NCBI RefSeq assembly: GCF_027912535.1
Contig: NZ_CP115465.1
Span: 1,468,001-1,532,000 of the forward strand
Origin: Brevundimonas sp. NIBR11
GTDB lineage: Bacteria; Pseudomonadota; Alphaproteobacteria; Caulobacterales; Caulobacteraceae
Length of the DNA: 64,000 nt
Direction: 5' to 3'
The position numbers were made by a program, and so were the translations under genes. Shown one piece after another: positions 17,540 to 26,720 of this stretch. Each line of letters starts with the position of its first letter. Within the stretch, counting starts at the first letter, position 1. The notes below the pieces were generated by a model that made no database searches, had not been told where the DNA came from, and was given only the letters and a program-made list of their open reading frames with translations.

Positions 17540-18685
17540 ATGCCCGGCTTCTACGAGTTCTTCGCCGGGGGCGGCATGGTCCGCGCAGGTCTCGGCGCGG
17601 GCTGGGACTGCCTGTTCGCCAACGACTTCGACGCCAGAAAGGGCCTGACCTATCAGGCCAACTGGGGCACGGGCGGCGAACTGACCGTCGGCGACATCCG
17701 CGCCCTGTCCGCCGACGCCCTGCCCGACCGCCCCGACCTCGTCTGGGGCAGTTTCCCGTGCCAGGACCTCTCCCTCGCCGGCCACGGTAAGGGCCTGGCC
17801 GGAGAGCGCTCCGGAACCTTCTACGCCTTCTGGGATCTCGTCACCGGCCTCGCCGCCGAGGGCCGCGCCCCCCGCCTCGTCGCCGTCGAAAACGTCTGCG
17901 GCGCCCTGACATCCCGGAACGGCCAGGACTTCGAGGCCATGGCCCGGACCTTCGCCGAGGCCGGCTACCGCTTCGGCGCCCTGGTTATCAACGCCGACCT
18001 CTTCACGCCCCAGTCCCGCCCCCGCCTGTTCGTCGTCGGCCTCCACGCCGACACAGAGCTTTCCGAGGGCTTGACCTCGCCCGAGCCGCTGGCCCCCTTC
18101 CACACCCCGGCCGTCATTCGCGCCGTCGACCGCCTGCCCGCCGACCTCCGCGCCAAGGCCCTGTGGTGGAACCTCCCGACCCCGCCCCACCGAACCCAGG
18201 TCTTCGCCGACCTGATCGAAGAGGCGCCTGACAGCATCGCCTGGCACACGCCCGCCGAAACCGACCGCCTCCTCTCGATGATGAGCCCGGTCAACCGCGC
18301 CAAGGTCCAGGCCGCCCAACGCGCCGGTCGCCGCATGGTGGGCGGCGTCTATCGCCGCACCCGCACCGAAGCCTCGGGGAACAAGGTCCAGCGCGCCGAG
18401 GTCCGTTTCGACGACGTCGCCGGCTGCCTCCGAACCCCTTCCGGAGGCTCCAGCCGCCAGACGATCCTGGTGATCGACGGTCCCCGCATCCGCTCCCGCC
18501 TGATCTCCGCGCGCGAGACGGCCCGCCTGATGGGCCTGCCGGAGAGCTACATCCTTCCGCGCCGCTATTCCGACGCCTACCATCTGACCGGCGACGGCGT
18601 CGTCGTCCCTGTCGCCCGCCACCTGGCCCACCACCTGCTCGAGCCCTTGATCGGCGCGCCGCAAGCCAAGGCCCAGGCCGCCTAG
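17540..18685 (+). CDS. DNA (cytosine-5) methyltransferase, apparently solitary
   Basis: C5 DNA methyltransferase of 381 residues with the family motifs in order: motif I YEFFAGGGMVRAGL (4-17), motif IV GSFPCQDLS with catalytic C74, motif VI VAVENV (114-119), motif VIII QSRPR (158-162), and a C-terminal motif X region near 335-380. The target recognition domain lies at about 170-300, but its sequence cannot be predicted. No restriction endonuclease, Vsr or specificity gene is adjacent, so the enzyme looks like an orphan that could act in epigenetic marking. It ends tail to tail with the following RNA methyltransferase gene, overlapping it by four bases. Confidence 0.92.
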   Translation: MPGFYEFFAGGGMVRAGLGAGWDCLFANDFDARKGLTYQANWGTGGELTVGDIRALSADALPDRPDLVWGSFPCQDLSLAGHGKGLAGERSGTFYAFWDLVTGLAAEGRAPRLVAVENVCGALTSRNGQDFEAMARTFAEAGYRFGALVINADLFTPQSRPRLFVVGLHADTELSEGLTSPEPLAPFHTPAVIRAVDRLPADLRAKALWWNLPTPPHRTQVFADLIEEAPDSIAWHTPAETDRLLSMMSPVNRAKVQAAQRAGRRMVGGVYRRTRTEASGNKVQRAEVRFDDVAGCLRTPSGGSSRQTILVIDGPRIRSRLISARETARLMGLPESYILPRRYSDAYHLTGDGVVVPVARHLAHHLLEPLIGAPQAKAQAA

Positions 18686-19926
18686 CGTCGGAACACGCCC
18701 ACCAGTTCGACATGGGTCGACCACAGGAACTGGTCCACCGGCGTGACCGTCTCCAGCCGGAACCCGGCGTCGATCAGCATCCGCGCATCCCGAGCGAAAG
18801 TCTGGGGATTGCAGGACACCCCGACCACGACCGAAGCCTTGGTGTCCTTGATCTGGGCCGTCTGATCGATGGCGCCGGCCCGCGGCGGGTCGAACACGAT
18901 GGCCTCGCACCCCTTGAGGTCGTAGGGCGTCAGCGGCCGGCGGAACAGGTCGCGCGCCTCCGCCGTGATCTGTTTCATCCCCTTGGCCGAGCCGATCCCC
19001 GCCTTCAGGGCCACGATCCCGGCCGCCGAGGCGTCCGCCGCCAGCACGCTCCCGACCGTCGCCAACGGGAAGGTGAAGGTCCCGGTCCCGCAGAACAGGT
19101 CCGCGATCTTCTTCGCCCCCCTCACCGCGTTGAGCGCCCGATCCACCATCGCCTTCTCAGCCTCCGGCACAGCCTGCAGGAAGCCGCCCGCCGGCAGGGG
19201 CACGGTCGCCGGCCCAAACTGGATCCTCGGCTGCCGCGCCATCATCAGGGTCTCTCCGGCCATGGACAGCCGGGCGACATCGGCTTCCCGCGCCGCTCGG
19301 ATCGCCTGCATCTGCCGATCCGCCGAAAGGCCGCCCGACTTGCGCTCCACCCCCGTCACATCGACGTCCAGCCCATCCAGAGTCCAGGTCACATGCAGGC
19401 TGGGCGCCGACTTCGGATGCTCTAGAAACGCCGCCGCCACCTTTTTCAGGGGCGGGAACATCGCCACCAGCCGGGGATCCGCCACCGGACAGCTCGACAC
19501 CTCGACCAGCCGCCAGGACTTCCGCGCCTTGAATCCCAGGACGACCTGCCCGTCCTCCAGTCGCCGCGCATGGAGGGCCAGACGTCGCCGTGTCCCGGGC
19601 GGCACGGCCACCGTGGCCTCGACCTCGGTCTCGATCCGTTCGCGCGCCAAGGCGCCGATCACCTGATCTCGCTTCCAGTCCAGATAGGGTCCGCTCGCCC
19701 AGTGTTGCAGCGAACACCCACCGCAGTCCCCGTACTGCGGCGACACCGGTGCGATCCGGTCCGGGCTGAATTCCAGGATCTCCGGCGTCTCCATTCGCCC
19801 GTCGACGACCTCGCCTCGCACGGTTTCCCCGGGCAGGGTCAGGGGTGCGAACACGGCCCCCCCGACCACGAAGGCCATCCCGTCCCCCTGCCCGGCCACC
19901 CGGTCGATCTTCAGCGTCGTCGTCAT
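18682..19926 (-). CDS. Class I SAM-dependent 5-methyluridine RNA methyltransferase (RlmD/TrmA-like)
   Basis: Protein of 414 residues. An N-terminal TRAM-like domain (1-55) is followed by an iron-sulfur motif, CGGCSLQHW, with C68 and C71 plus a later CPVADPRL cysteine. The methyltransferase domain contains IADLFCGTGTFTFPLA, the substrate motif AIVFDPPRAGA and the catalytic cysteine in VVVGVSCNPQTFARD. Members form m5U in 23S rRNA or tRNA. Which position is modified cannot be told here. It is divergent from the glycine-zipper gene, and the shared spacer carries TGAACG repeats. Confidence 0.9.
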   Translation of the reverse strand: MTTTLKIDRVAGQGDGMAFVVGGAVFAPLTLPGETVRGEVVDGRMETPEILEFSPDRIAPVSPQYGDCGGCSLQHWASGPYLDWKRDQVIGALARERIETEVEATVAVPPGTRRRLALHARRLEDGQVVLGFKARKSWRLVEVSSCPVADPRLVAMFPPLKKVAAAFLEHPKSAPSLHVTWTLDGLDVDVTGVERKSGGLSADRQMQAIRAAREADVARLSMAGETLMMARQPRIQFGPATVPLPAGGFLQAVPEAEKAMVDRALNAVRGAKKIADLFCGTGTFTFPLATVGSVLAADASAAGIVALKAGIGSAKGMKQITAEARDLFRRPLTPYDLKGCEAIVFDPPRAGAIDQTAQIKDTKASVVVGVSCNPQTFARDARMLIDAGFRLETVTPVDQFLWSTHVELVGVFRR

Positions 19927-19956
19927 CCGGGGCTTCTAGGCGGTCCAACAAAAAAT

Positions 19957-20005
19957 CGAAACCTGAACGAAGATGAACGACCCGCTCAAAACGCGTTCAG
20001 GTTCG
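19957..20005. promoter_or_regulatory. TGAACG direct and inverted repeats (probable operator)
   Basis: Two direct TGAACGA copies (19964-19970 and 19974-19980) are exactly one helical turn apart. An inverted copy within CGTTCAGGTTCG (19994-20005) pairs with CGAAACCTGAACG (19957-19969), with one extra base. The cluster lies 64-112 bases before the start of the glycine-zipper gene. The layout suggests a regulator binding site, perhaps a response regulator; which one is unknown. Confidence 0.45.
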
Positions 20006-20068
20006 AAGGCCCATACATCGCCTCAACAAGACGCCGGACCTTCCTGGCGCCGAACAGGGGTTTTCGAT

Positions 20069-20623
20069 ATGACCGCCTTCGTGAAGTCCGCCGTCGCCGC
20101 CGCTGCACTCGCCGCCGCCGCCACCATGGTTCCCGCCGCCGCCTCGGCCCAGTCGTACGGCTACGGCTACGGCAATGGTTACAACCAAGGCTACAGCCAG
20201 TCCTACAACGACCGCTACTACGATCGCTGCGAGACCTACGGCCAAGGCCGGACCGCAGCGGGCGCCACCCTCGGCGCCGGCATCGGCGCCGTCGCCGGCT
20301 CCCAGATTGCAGCGCGCGGTCGCCGAACGGAAGGCTCGGTCATCGGCGGCGTCCTCGGCGCCATCGTCGGCGCCCAGGTCGGTCGCTCCTCGAACGACAA
20401 CTGCCGCTCGACCACCACGTATTCGCCGGCCCAGACCTACTATCGTTCGAACGACCGCTACGACGATCGGGCGTACAACTCGGGTCGCTACTACGACGAT
20501 CGTGGATACCGGGACGACTATCGTTACGACCGCCGGGACGACCGTCGCTATGAGAACGGCTACGAAATCTCGGCCGATGGCCATTACTATTTCGATCCGC
20601 GCCGCGGCTGGCTGCCGCGCTGA
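20069..20623 (+). CDS. Glycine zipper 2TM domain envelope protein, Tyr/Arg/Asp-rich
   Basis: Exported protein of 184 residues. A signal peptide (MTAFVKSAVAAAALAAAAT, cleavage probably after AASA) precedes a tyrosine- and glycine-rich stretch. A glycine zipper resembling the Rickettsia 17 kDa antigen domain follows, with ATLGAGIGAVAGSQIAARG and SVIGGVLGAIVGAQVGRSS near residues 70-110. The C-terminal half is a low-complexity run rich in Y, D and R, ending in DGHYYFDPRRGWLPR. The start is the ATG at 20069, with AGGGG about eight bases upstream and the signal peptide immediately after. Probably associated with the outer membrane. A terminator follows at 20687. Confidence 0.82.
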   Translation: MTAFVKSAVAAAALAAAATMVPAAASAQSYGYGYGNGYNQGYSQSYNDRYYDRCETYGQGRTAAGATLGAGIGAVAGSQIAARGRRTEGSVIGGVLGAIVGAQVGRSSNDNCRSTTTYSPAQTYYRSNDRYDDRAYNSGRYYDDRGYRDDYRYDRRDDRRYENGYEISADGHYYFDPRRGWLPR

Positions 20624-20686
20624 GATCAAGCCCATCGCGGCCCTGGTTAGTTTTCAGCCCCCCTGTCGATCAGGGTCGTGACGGAG

Positions 20687-20723
20687 CCGCCGGTGGAGCA
20701 ATCCACCGGCGGTTTTCTTTTTT
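20687..20723 (+). terminator. Intrinsic terminator after the glycine-zipper gene
   Basis: An 11-base-pair perfect stem (CCGCCGGTGGA with TCCACCGGCGG) around GCAA is followed by TTTTCTTTTTT. It lies 63 bases after the stop codon. Confidence 0.92.
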
Positions 20724-20778
20724 GGGTGTCGCCGACGCTCGCCGCGCGGCGGCTCCCTGCTTGAGCGACGGAGCTTGG

Positions 20779-21525
20779 TCAGGCTCGCTTGGCCCACAGC
20801 AGGAACTCCACGTTGCCGTCGCCGCCCGTGATCGGGCTTTCGGCTGTCGCCTGCACCGACCAGCCGCTGTTCTCCAGCCAGTCCGAGACCTTGCGGACCG
20901 CTTCGGCGTGAGCTTCGGGATCCTTGACCACGCCCTTCTTGCCGGAGTCCTTTGGTCCCTCGCCCTCGAACTGGGGCTTGACCAGGGCGATCAGGTCCGC
21001 GGCCTCTTCCGCCAGCCCCAGCGCCGCCGGCAGAACCTTGGCCAGGCCGATGAAGCTGGCGTCGCAGACGATCAGGCCGGGCGTCTCGGCAATGATTTCG
21101 GTGTCCAGACTGCGGGCGTCCGTCTTCTCCAGATTGATCACGCGCGGGTCGCCCGAGACCTTCGAATGCATCTGGCCCTGACCGACATCGACGGCGAAGA
21201 CCTTCGCCGCGCCGCGCGCGAGACAGACCTCGGTGAAACCCCCGGTCGAGGCGCCGACGTCCAGCACGACCCGTCCCTCGACCGTCACCGGCCACAGGGT
21301 CAGGGCGTGATCCAGCTTCAGCGCCGCCCGCCCGACCCAGCCGTGCGGCTCGACCACGGTCACGACCGCGTCCTCGCTGACGCCCTGGGACGCCGCGCGG
21401 GCGGGCTCACCATCCACGGTGACGCCGCCCGTCTCGATGGCCGCCTTGGCCCGCGACCGGCTCTCGACCAGACCGCGCTGGACCATCAGATGGTCCAGCC
21501 GCATCTTCGGCCCGAAGTCAGCCAA
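20779..21525 (-). CDS. tlyA: TlyA family 2'-O-methyltransferase (rRNA; haemolysin A-like)
   Basis: Protein of 248 residues with an N-terminal S4 RNA-binding domain ([20 protein letters not shown] to about residue 65) and an FtsJ-like methyltransferase domain, including [20 protein letters not shown] and [17 protein letters not shown]. TlyA proteins methylate ribose in 16S and/or 23S rRNA and affect capreomycin sensitivity. The ATG overlaps the end of valS by eight bases on the same strand, so its translation probably depends on valS. Confidence 0.9.
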   Translation of the reverse strand: MADFGPKMRLDHLMVQRGLVESRSRAKAAIETGGVTVDGEPARAASQGVSEDAVVTVVEPHGWVGRAALKLDHALTLWPVTVEGRVVLDVGASTGGFTEVCLARGAAKVFAVDVGQGQMHSKVSGDPRVINLEKTDARSLDTEIIAETPGLIVCDASFIGLAKVLPAALGLAEEAADLIALVKPQFEGEGPKDSGKKGVVKDPEAHAEAVRKVSDWLENSGWSVQATAESPITGGDGNVEFLLWAKRA

Positions 21526-24232
21526 GATCGGCCAGCCGCGCCAGAGCGGCTTCCAGACGCGCCTTGCCGGCTTCGGCCTCGGCCAGCTTGGCCCGCTGTT
21601 CCTCGATCACGGCTGGGGCCGCGCGCTCGACGAAGTTTGGGTTGCCCAGCTTCTTCATCACATGGCCGACGTCGCTCTCGAACGCCCCGATCTCCTTGGT
21701 CAGGCGGGCCTTCTCGGCCGTCAGGTCGATGATCCCGGCCAGCGACAGGGCCGCCGCCGAACCGCCGGACACGAAGGTCACCGCCCCGGCCGGCGCGGCC
21801 TCGGCCGTCGCGACCTCCGACACCCGGGCGAGCGTCAGGATCAGATCGCGGTGACGCGTCGCCCGGTCCGAGGTCGCCGCATCGGGCGCCACGAAGGTCA
21901 GCGGCGGCTTGGCCCCCGGCGGGACGTTCATCTCGGCGCGCAGGCCGCGCACCTCGCCCACCAGATCGACCAGCCAGCCGATCTCGGACTCGGCGTCCGC
22001 GTCGATGAAGCTGTCCGGCAGCACGGGCCAGGCCGCGCCGATCAATGTCGCCTCGTCCCGCGGGGCGCCCTCCTTGCCCAGCTCGGCCCACAGCTCCTCG
22101 GTGATGAAAGGCATGACCGGATGAAGCAGCTTCAGCGTCTGGTCCAGGGTCCAGGCCGTCATCGCCCGCGTCTCGGCCTTGGCGGCCTCGTCGGCGCCGC
22201 TGAAGACCGGCTTGGCCAGTTCCAGATACCAGTCGCAGAAGACGTTCCAGACGAACCTGTAGAGCGCCGAGGCCGCGTCGTCGAAACGCCCGCCCTCGAC
22301 CGCTTCGGACACCGCCCGCTCGGCCTTGGTCAGCTCGCCGCGAACCCAGCGGTTGATCGTCTGCTCGACCCTCGCCGGATCGAAGCCCTCGACCCGAACC
22401 GCCTCATTCATCTCGGAGAAGCGGGCGGCGTTCCACAGCTTGGTGCCGAAGTTGCGATAGCCCTCGATCCGCTGCTTCGACAGCTTGATGTCGCGCGTGC
22501 CCGACAGGATGGCCATGGTGAAGCGCAAGGGATCGGCGCCCAGCTCGTCGATGATGACCAGGGGGTCGATGACGTTCCCCTTGGACTTCGACATCTTCTG
22601 GCCCTTCTCGTCGCGGACGAGGCCATTGATGATGACGCGCTTGAACGGGACCTCGTCCATGAAGTGCAGGCCCATCATCATCATCCGGGCGACCCAGAAG
22701 AAGATGATGTCCGCCGCCGTGACGAGGTCCGAGGTCGGATAGAACCGCTCCAGATCCTCCGTCTTCTCCGGCCAGCCCATGGTGGAGAACGGCCACAGGG
22801 CCGAGGAGAACCAGGTGTCGAGGACGTCCTCGTCCTGCGCCAAGGCCTTGCCGCCCGACTGCGCGATGGCCTCCGCCTCCGTCTCGGCGACGTAGATGTT
22901 TCCGTCTGCGTCGTACCAGGCCGGGATGCGGTGCCCCCACCAGAGCTGGCGCGAGATGCACCAGGGCTCGATGTTGCGCAGCCATTCGAAATAGATCTTC
23001 TCGTATGACTTCGGCTCGAAGACCGTGTCGCCGGTCTCAACAGCCTTCAGCGCCGGCTGGGCCAGGGTGTGGGCGTCGACGTACCACTGGTCCGTCAGCC
23101 ACGGCTCGATGACGACGCCGGAGCGGTCGCCATGCGGGACGACGTGACGAGTCTTCTCGATCTCGCGCAGCCAGCCAGCCTCCTCCGCCAGGGCCACGAT
23201 GGCCTTGCGGGCGGCGAACCGGTCCATGCCGTCGTACTCGGCGGGGATGTCTGGCGTATCGGCCGTGGTGATCCGGGCGAAGGCGTCCAGCACGTTCAGG
23301 GCCTGCAGCCCCGCGCGCTTCCCGACTTGGAAGTCGTTAAAGTCATGCGCCGGCGTGATCTTCACCGCGCCCGAGCCCTTGGCCGGATCCGCGTAGTCGT
23401 CGGCGACGATGGGGATGCGGCGCCCCGTGATCGGAAGGGTCACGAACTTGCCGACCAGCGGTCTGTATCGCTCGTCGTCGGGATGCACGGCCACGCCGGT
23501 GTCGCCCAGCATGGTCTCCGGCCGGGTCGTCGCCACGACGATGAAGTCCCGCGTCTCGAACTCGGTCGCCTTGCCTTCGTCGTCGAAGGCGATCGGGTAT
23601 TCGAACGTCACCCCGTCAGCCAACGGATAGGCGAAATGCCAGTAGGCGCCCTCGAGCTCGCGCTGCTCCACCTCCAGGTCCGAGATGGCCGTCTGGAACT
23701 GCGGGTCCCAGTTCACCAGACGCTTGTCGCGATAGATCAGCCCGTCCTTGTGCAGCTGAACGAAGACCTTGCGGACGGCGGCGTTCAGCCCCTCGTCCAG
23801 GGTGAACCGCTCGCGCGACCAGTCGCAGGAGGCGCCGAGGCGCCGCAGCTGCTGGACGATGGTCCCGCCGGATTCGGCCTTCCACCCCCAGACCTTCTCG
23901 ATGAAGGCCTCGCGACCCATGTCGCGGCGGCTGACGTTGCCCGCGGCCGCCAGCTGGCGCTCGACCACCATCTGGGTGGCGATACCCGCGTGGTCCGTAC
24001 CCGGCAGCCACAGCACCGACTTGCCGCGCATCCGGTGATAGCGGGCCAGGATGTCCTGCAAGGTGTTGTTCAGCGCGTGGCCGATGTGCAGCGAGCCCGT
24101 CACGTTTGGCGGCGGGATGACGATCGAATAGGCCTCGGCCGCGCCTTCGGTCGGCGCGAAGGCGCCGGAGGCCTCCCACTGGGCGTAAATCCGGCCTTCG
24201 GCGGCCTTCGGATTGAACGTCTTCTCAAGCAT
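21518..24232 (-). CDS. valS: Valyl-tRNA synthetase
   Basis: Class Ia synthetase of 904 residues that charges tRNA-Val. The HIGH box lies in [18 protein letters not shown] near residue 45 and the KMSKS box in [14 protein letters not shown] in the middle of the protein. The CP1 editing domain lies between them, and the C-terminus ends in a coiled-coil arm ([20 protein letters not shown] and on), as expected for ValRS. I use the ATG at 24232, whose product begins [20 protein letters not shown]; a TTG four codons earlier is less likely. tlyA follows with overlap. Confidence 0.97.
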   Translation of the reverse strand: MLEKTFNPKAAEGRIYAQWEASGAFAPTEGAAEAYSIVIPPPNVTGSLHIGHALNNTLQDILARYHRMRGKSVLWLPGTDHAGIATQMVVERQLAAAGNVSRRDMGREAFIEKVWGWKAESGGTIVQQLRRLGASCDWSRERFTLDEGLNAAVRKVFVQLHKDGLIYRDKRLVNWDPQFQTAISDLEVEQRELEGAYWHFAYPLADGVTFEYPIAFDDEGKATEFETRDFIVVATTRPETMLGDTGVAVHPDDERYRPLVGKFVTLPITGRRIPIVADDYADPAKGSGAVKITPAHDFNDFQVGKRAGLQALNVLDAFARITTADTPDIPAEYDGMDRFAARKAIVALAEEAGWLREIEKTRHVVPHGDRSGVVIEPWLTDQWYVDAHTLAQPALKAVETGDTVFEPKSYEKIYFEWLRNIEPWCISRQLWWGHRIPAWYDADGNIYVAETEAEAIAQSGGKALAQDEDVLDTWFSSALWPFSTMGWPEKTEDLERFYPTSDLVTAADIIFFWVARMMMMGLHFMDEVPFKRVIINGLVRDEKGQKMSKSKGNVIDPLVIIDELGADPLRFTMAILSGTRDIKLSKQRIEGYRNFGTKLWNAARFSEMNEAVRVEGFDPARVEQTINRWVRGELTKAERAVSEAVEGGRFDDAASALYRFVWNVFCDWYLELAKPVFSGADEAAKAETRAMTAWTLDQTLKLLHPVMPFITEELWAELGKEGAPRDEATLIGAAWPVLPDSFIDADAESEIGWLVDLVGEVRGLRAEMNVPPGAKPPLTFVAPDAATSDRATRHRDLILTLARVSEVATAEAAPAGAVTFVSGGSAAALSLAGIIDLTAEKARLTKEIGAFESDVGHVMKKLGNPNFVERAAPAVIEEQRAKLAEAEAGKARLEAALARLADLG

Positions 24233-24240
24233 CAGGTATC

Positions 24241-24276
24241 TCAAAAGCAGAAGGGGCGGCCCATCGGAGCCGCCCC
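24241..24276 (-). terminator. Terminator between popZ and valS
   Basis: On the minus strand a stem of GGGGCGGC and GCCGCCCC type (24253-24276) is followed by TTCTGCTTTT. It lies 31 bases after the popZ stop and just ahead of valS. The T tract is interrupted, so readthrough is possible. Confidence 0.6.
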
Positions 24277-24307
24277 TGTTGGTCTTAGTCGCCGGTGGCG
24301 AGCGGGG

Positions 24308-24901
24308 CTAGCCCGCGGTGCGGGCGATGCGTTCGACTTCCTTCCTTACCGCCGCCTCGACGATGCCGGGCAGGTTGGCGTCGAGCCAGTCCTTCAGCAT
24401 CGGACGCAGCAGCGAACGGGCCAGGTCGTCGATGGTCGGGCCGGTGCCCCCCGTCGGGGTCGGCTCGGCGGGCTTGGCGAAAGCGGCGGATAGGCCTGCG
24501 AAGGCCGAAGCCGAGGCCGCAGCCGCGCTCGCGCCGACGATCGCCTCCTCGGACACCGGCTGGGGCGCGGGCGCGGGACGTTCCGGCTCGGCGAACGCGG
24601 TCGGGAAAGGTTCCGGCTCGGGATCGGCCGGGGCGGTGACGTCCAGGTCGCCGATCGTCTGGGCGGCCGGCGCTTCGTAGCGGTCGGTCAGGTCGAAGAT
24701 TTCCTCTTCCTCGACCGCCGGCTCGGGCTCCTGCATCGACGGGGTCGCGTCCATCAGGGCGGGCGACGGCTCGACGACCGGCTCGGGCGTGGGCTCGGGC
24801 GCGGCCTCCGCCGCCGCCGGGGTGTCGTCCTCGGAGATGATCCGGCGAATGGACGCCAGGATTTCTTCCATCGTCGGTTCTTGGGCGGTGGTGTCGGTCA
24901 T
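24308..24901 (-). CDS. popZ: Polar organizing protein PopZ
   Basis: Self-assembling pole-organising protein of 197 residues that tethers the ParB/parS centromere and recruits cell-cycle regulators at the cell poles. The N-terminal interaction helix MEEILASIRRIISEDD follows a ten-residue lead. The middle is an acidic proline- and glutamate-rich disordered linker (about 28-135). The C-terminal oligomerisation helices (LRPMLKDWLDANLPGIVEAA, then RKEVERIARTAG) close the protein. This is the standard Caulobacterales form and a main taxonomic marker in the window. The neighbouring tolC and pcm-like genes also occur next to popZ in relatives, as far as I recall. Confidence 0.95.
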   Translation of the reverse strand: MTDTTAQEPTMEEILASIRRIISEDDTPAAAEAAPEPTPEPVVEPSPALMDATPSMQEPEPAVEEEEIFDLTDRYEAPAAQTIGDLDVTAPADPEPEPFPTAFAEPERPAPAPQPVSEEAIVGASAAAASASAFAGLSAAFAKPAEPTPTGGTGPTIDDLARSLLRPMLKDWLDANLPGIVEAAVRKEVERIARTAG

Positions 24902-25007
24902 GGTCGAGCCTTCGATGAACCGGCGCCGACCCCATCAGGCCAACGCGTGACGAACAAAGTGGATCGGGGCCGACGGTCCGCCCTGCCCCACTGCTTTTCG
25001 TCGCATC

Positions 25008-25033
25008 AACGCCCTTTGGAATCAACGGGCGTT
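25008..25033. terminator. Inverted repeat between tolC and popZ, possible weak terminator
   Basis: AACGCCC (25008-25014) pairs with GGGCGTT (25027-25033) around a 12-base loop. On the plus strand it runs into TTTT; on the minus strand, after the tolC stop at 25062, there is no T tract. It may only attenuate readthrough into popZ. Confidence 0.35.
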
Positions 25034-25061
25034 TTCGCGTCGCTGGTTAATCCGTCGGCGT

Positions 25062-26591
25062 TTACTGGGCCGGAGGGGCCGTGCGAACGATCTGGCCGTC
25101 CAGCTGGGTGTCGATCGGGGCGTTCTCGGTCTCGTTGGCCGGCGTGACCGGAGGGGCCGCGACGCGGTCCAGCGTCTCGATCAGGCTGTCCCACGGCAGG
25201 GCGCCGCGGTTGCGCACGCGCTCGGCGTTCGCCGCAGCGTCATAAACCTCGATGCCGGGCGCCAGGTCTTCACCGCTGAGACGCCCCATCGACGACAGCA
25301 GCGAGGCCTGGGCGACGTAGAGATTGCGCTTGGCCACGGCCAGGTTGATCTCGGCATTGCGCAGCTCCAGCTCGCCGTTCAGCACGTCCAGCGTGGTGCG
25401 CAGGCCGACCTGCTGTTCCTGACGCACGCCCTCGGCGGCGATGCGCGCCGCGCTGACGCCGGCGACGCCCGCTTCGAGCTGCGACCGGTTGGACACGACC
25501 TGGGCGAAGGCGCTCGAAACGCCCTGCAGCACCGAGCGCTTCTGGCGGTCGATCTCGATCTTGGCGGCGTTGGCCTGCTCCAGGGCCTGGGCGACGCGCG
25601 AGCTGTTCAGACCGCCGGTGAACAGCGGCACCGACAGGCTGACGCCCGCCTGGAAGGTATTGGTGCGGTCCGACAGATCGAAACCGCTGACCGAGGTCGC
25701 CGCGCCGTAGGAGCTGGAAAGGCCGACCGACGGCAGATAGGCCGAGCGGGCCTGGGCATGACGGGCCTCAGCCGCCTGCAGATCATACTCGGCCGCCATC
25801 AGATTGGGGTTTTCCGCCAGGCCGATGTCCAGGGCCGTGTCGAAGTCGGCGGGCACGCCCGGCAGAGCCGGCGGCTCTTCCAGATTGGTCGGGGCCTGAC
25901 CGACGATGGCGGCGTAGGTCGCGCGCGAGACCGACAGCTGGGCTTGCGCGCCGGCCAGATCGGCTTCGGACAGGGCCAGGCGCGCCTCGGACTGGGACAC
26001 GTCGGTGCGGGTGATCTCGCCGACTTCGAAGCGGGCGTTCGATTCGTCGAGCTGGCGGCGCAGGACTGCCAGGTTGGCCTCGCGGATGCGCAGAATCTCC
26101 ACGTCGCGCTGCACGTCGACATAGGCCTGGATCACGGCCGCCAAAACCTGCTGCTCGATGCTGCGCAGCCCTTCGCGGCCGCTGCGAACAGAGGCCTCGG
26201 CCGCATCGATGCCGCGCGCCAGACGACCGCCGGAATAGAGGGTCTGGTCCACCGCGATGGTCGCGCCGACCGAGTCGCTCTCAGTCGTTTCGCGCGATGG
26301 GGGGATCTCGTCGATCCCGTCTCCGTTGAAGTCGACCCCGGGAACGGGCGAGCTGGTGTTGCGATAGCTGGTCGAAGCGCTCACCGACAGGGTCGGACGC
26401 AGTCCGGCCCGGGCCTGGGGCACCGCTTCGTCCAGAGCCCGCTGCTGAGCGCGTTGGCCCTGCAACGTCGGGTTGGTGCGATAGGCCAGAGCGATGGCTT
26501 CCTGCAGGGTCTCGGCCCAGGCGGGAGCGGCCAGACCGGCCGTGACGGCGACCAGAGCGACCGAGGCGAGCGCGCGCGAACGTTTGAACAT
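25062..26591 (-). CDS. TolC family outer membrane channel (RsaF-like)
   Basis: Outer membrane efflux or type I secretion channel of 509 residues. The signal peptide MFKRSRALASVALVAVTAG ends near AWAE, and the mature part starts TLQEAIALAYRTNPTLQGQR, the classic first TolC helix. The two structural repeats follow, with VLAAVIQAYVDVQRDVEILR in the first and VVSNRSQLEAGVAGVSAARI in the second, then a VGLRTTLDVLNGELELRNAE segment. Length and motifs match TolC/RsaF of Caulobacterales. No inner membrane or adaptor partner gene is adjacent, so it may serve several pumps. The Pcm-like gene lies 129 bases upstream on the same strand. Confidence 0.92.
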   Translation of the reverse strand: MFKRSRALASVALVAVTAGLAAPAWAETLQEAIALAYRTNPTLQGQRAQQRALDEAVPQARAGLRPTLSVSASTSYRNTSSPVPGVDFNGDGIDEIPPSRETTESDSVGATIAVDQTLYSGGRLARGIDAAEASVRSGREGLRSIEQQVLAAVIQAYVDVQRDVEILRIREANLAVLRRQLDESNARFEVGEITRTDVSQSEARLALSEADLAGAQAQLSVSRATYAAIVGQAPTNLEEPPALPGVPADFDTALDIGLAENPNLMAAEYDLQAAEARHAQARSAYLPSVGLSSSYGAATSVSGFDLSDRTNTFQAGVSLSVPLFTGGLNSSRVAQALEQANAAKIEIDRQKRSVLQGVSSAFAQVVSNRSQLEAGVAGVSAARIAAEGVRQEQQVGLRTTLDVLNGELELRNAEINLAVAKRNLYVAQASLLSSMGRLSGEDLAPGIEVYDAAANAERVRNRGALPWDSLIETLDRVAAPPVTPANETENAPIDTQLDGQIVRTAPPAQ

Positions 26592-26720
26592 GACAGTATC
26601 CCGATGGGCGTCGCAAACGGCGCCGGTATCCTATGCGAGCCTGATGCGTGACCAGCTAAAGCTACGCCAGTTAAGTTTTTTTCACGCGACCGCCACCCGA
26701 CTCCGTCGTAATCGCGTCAA

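Noticed and set aside
17540..18685. Restriction-modification island or transferred defence system
   Set aside because: No endonuclease, helicase or mobility gene adjoins the methyltransferase, and flanking genes are core.
21419..23008. Plus-strand open frame of over 500 codons opposite tlyA and valS
   Set aside because: Antisense of a certain synthetase gene, no motif, composition typical of shadows.
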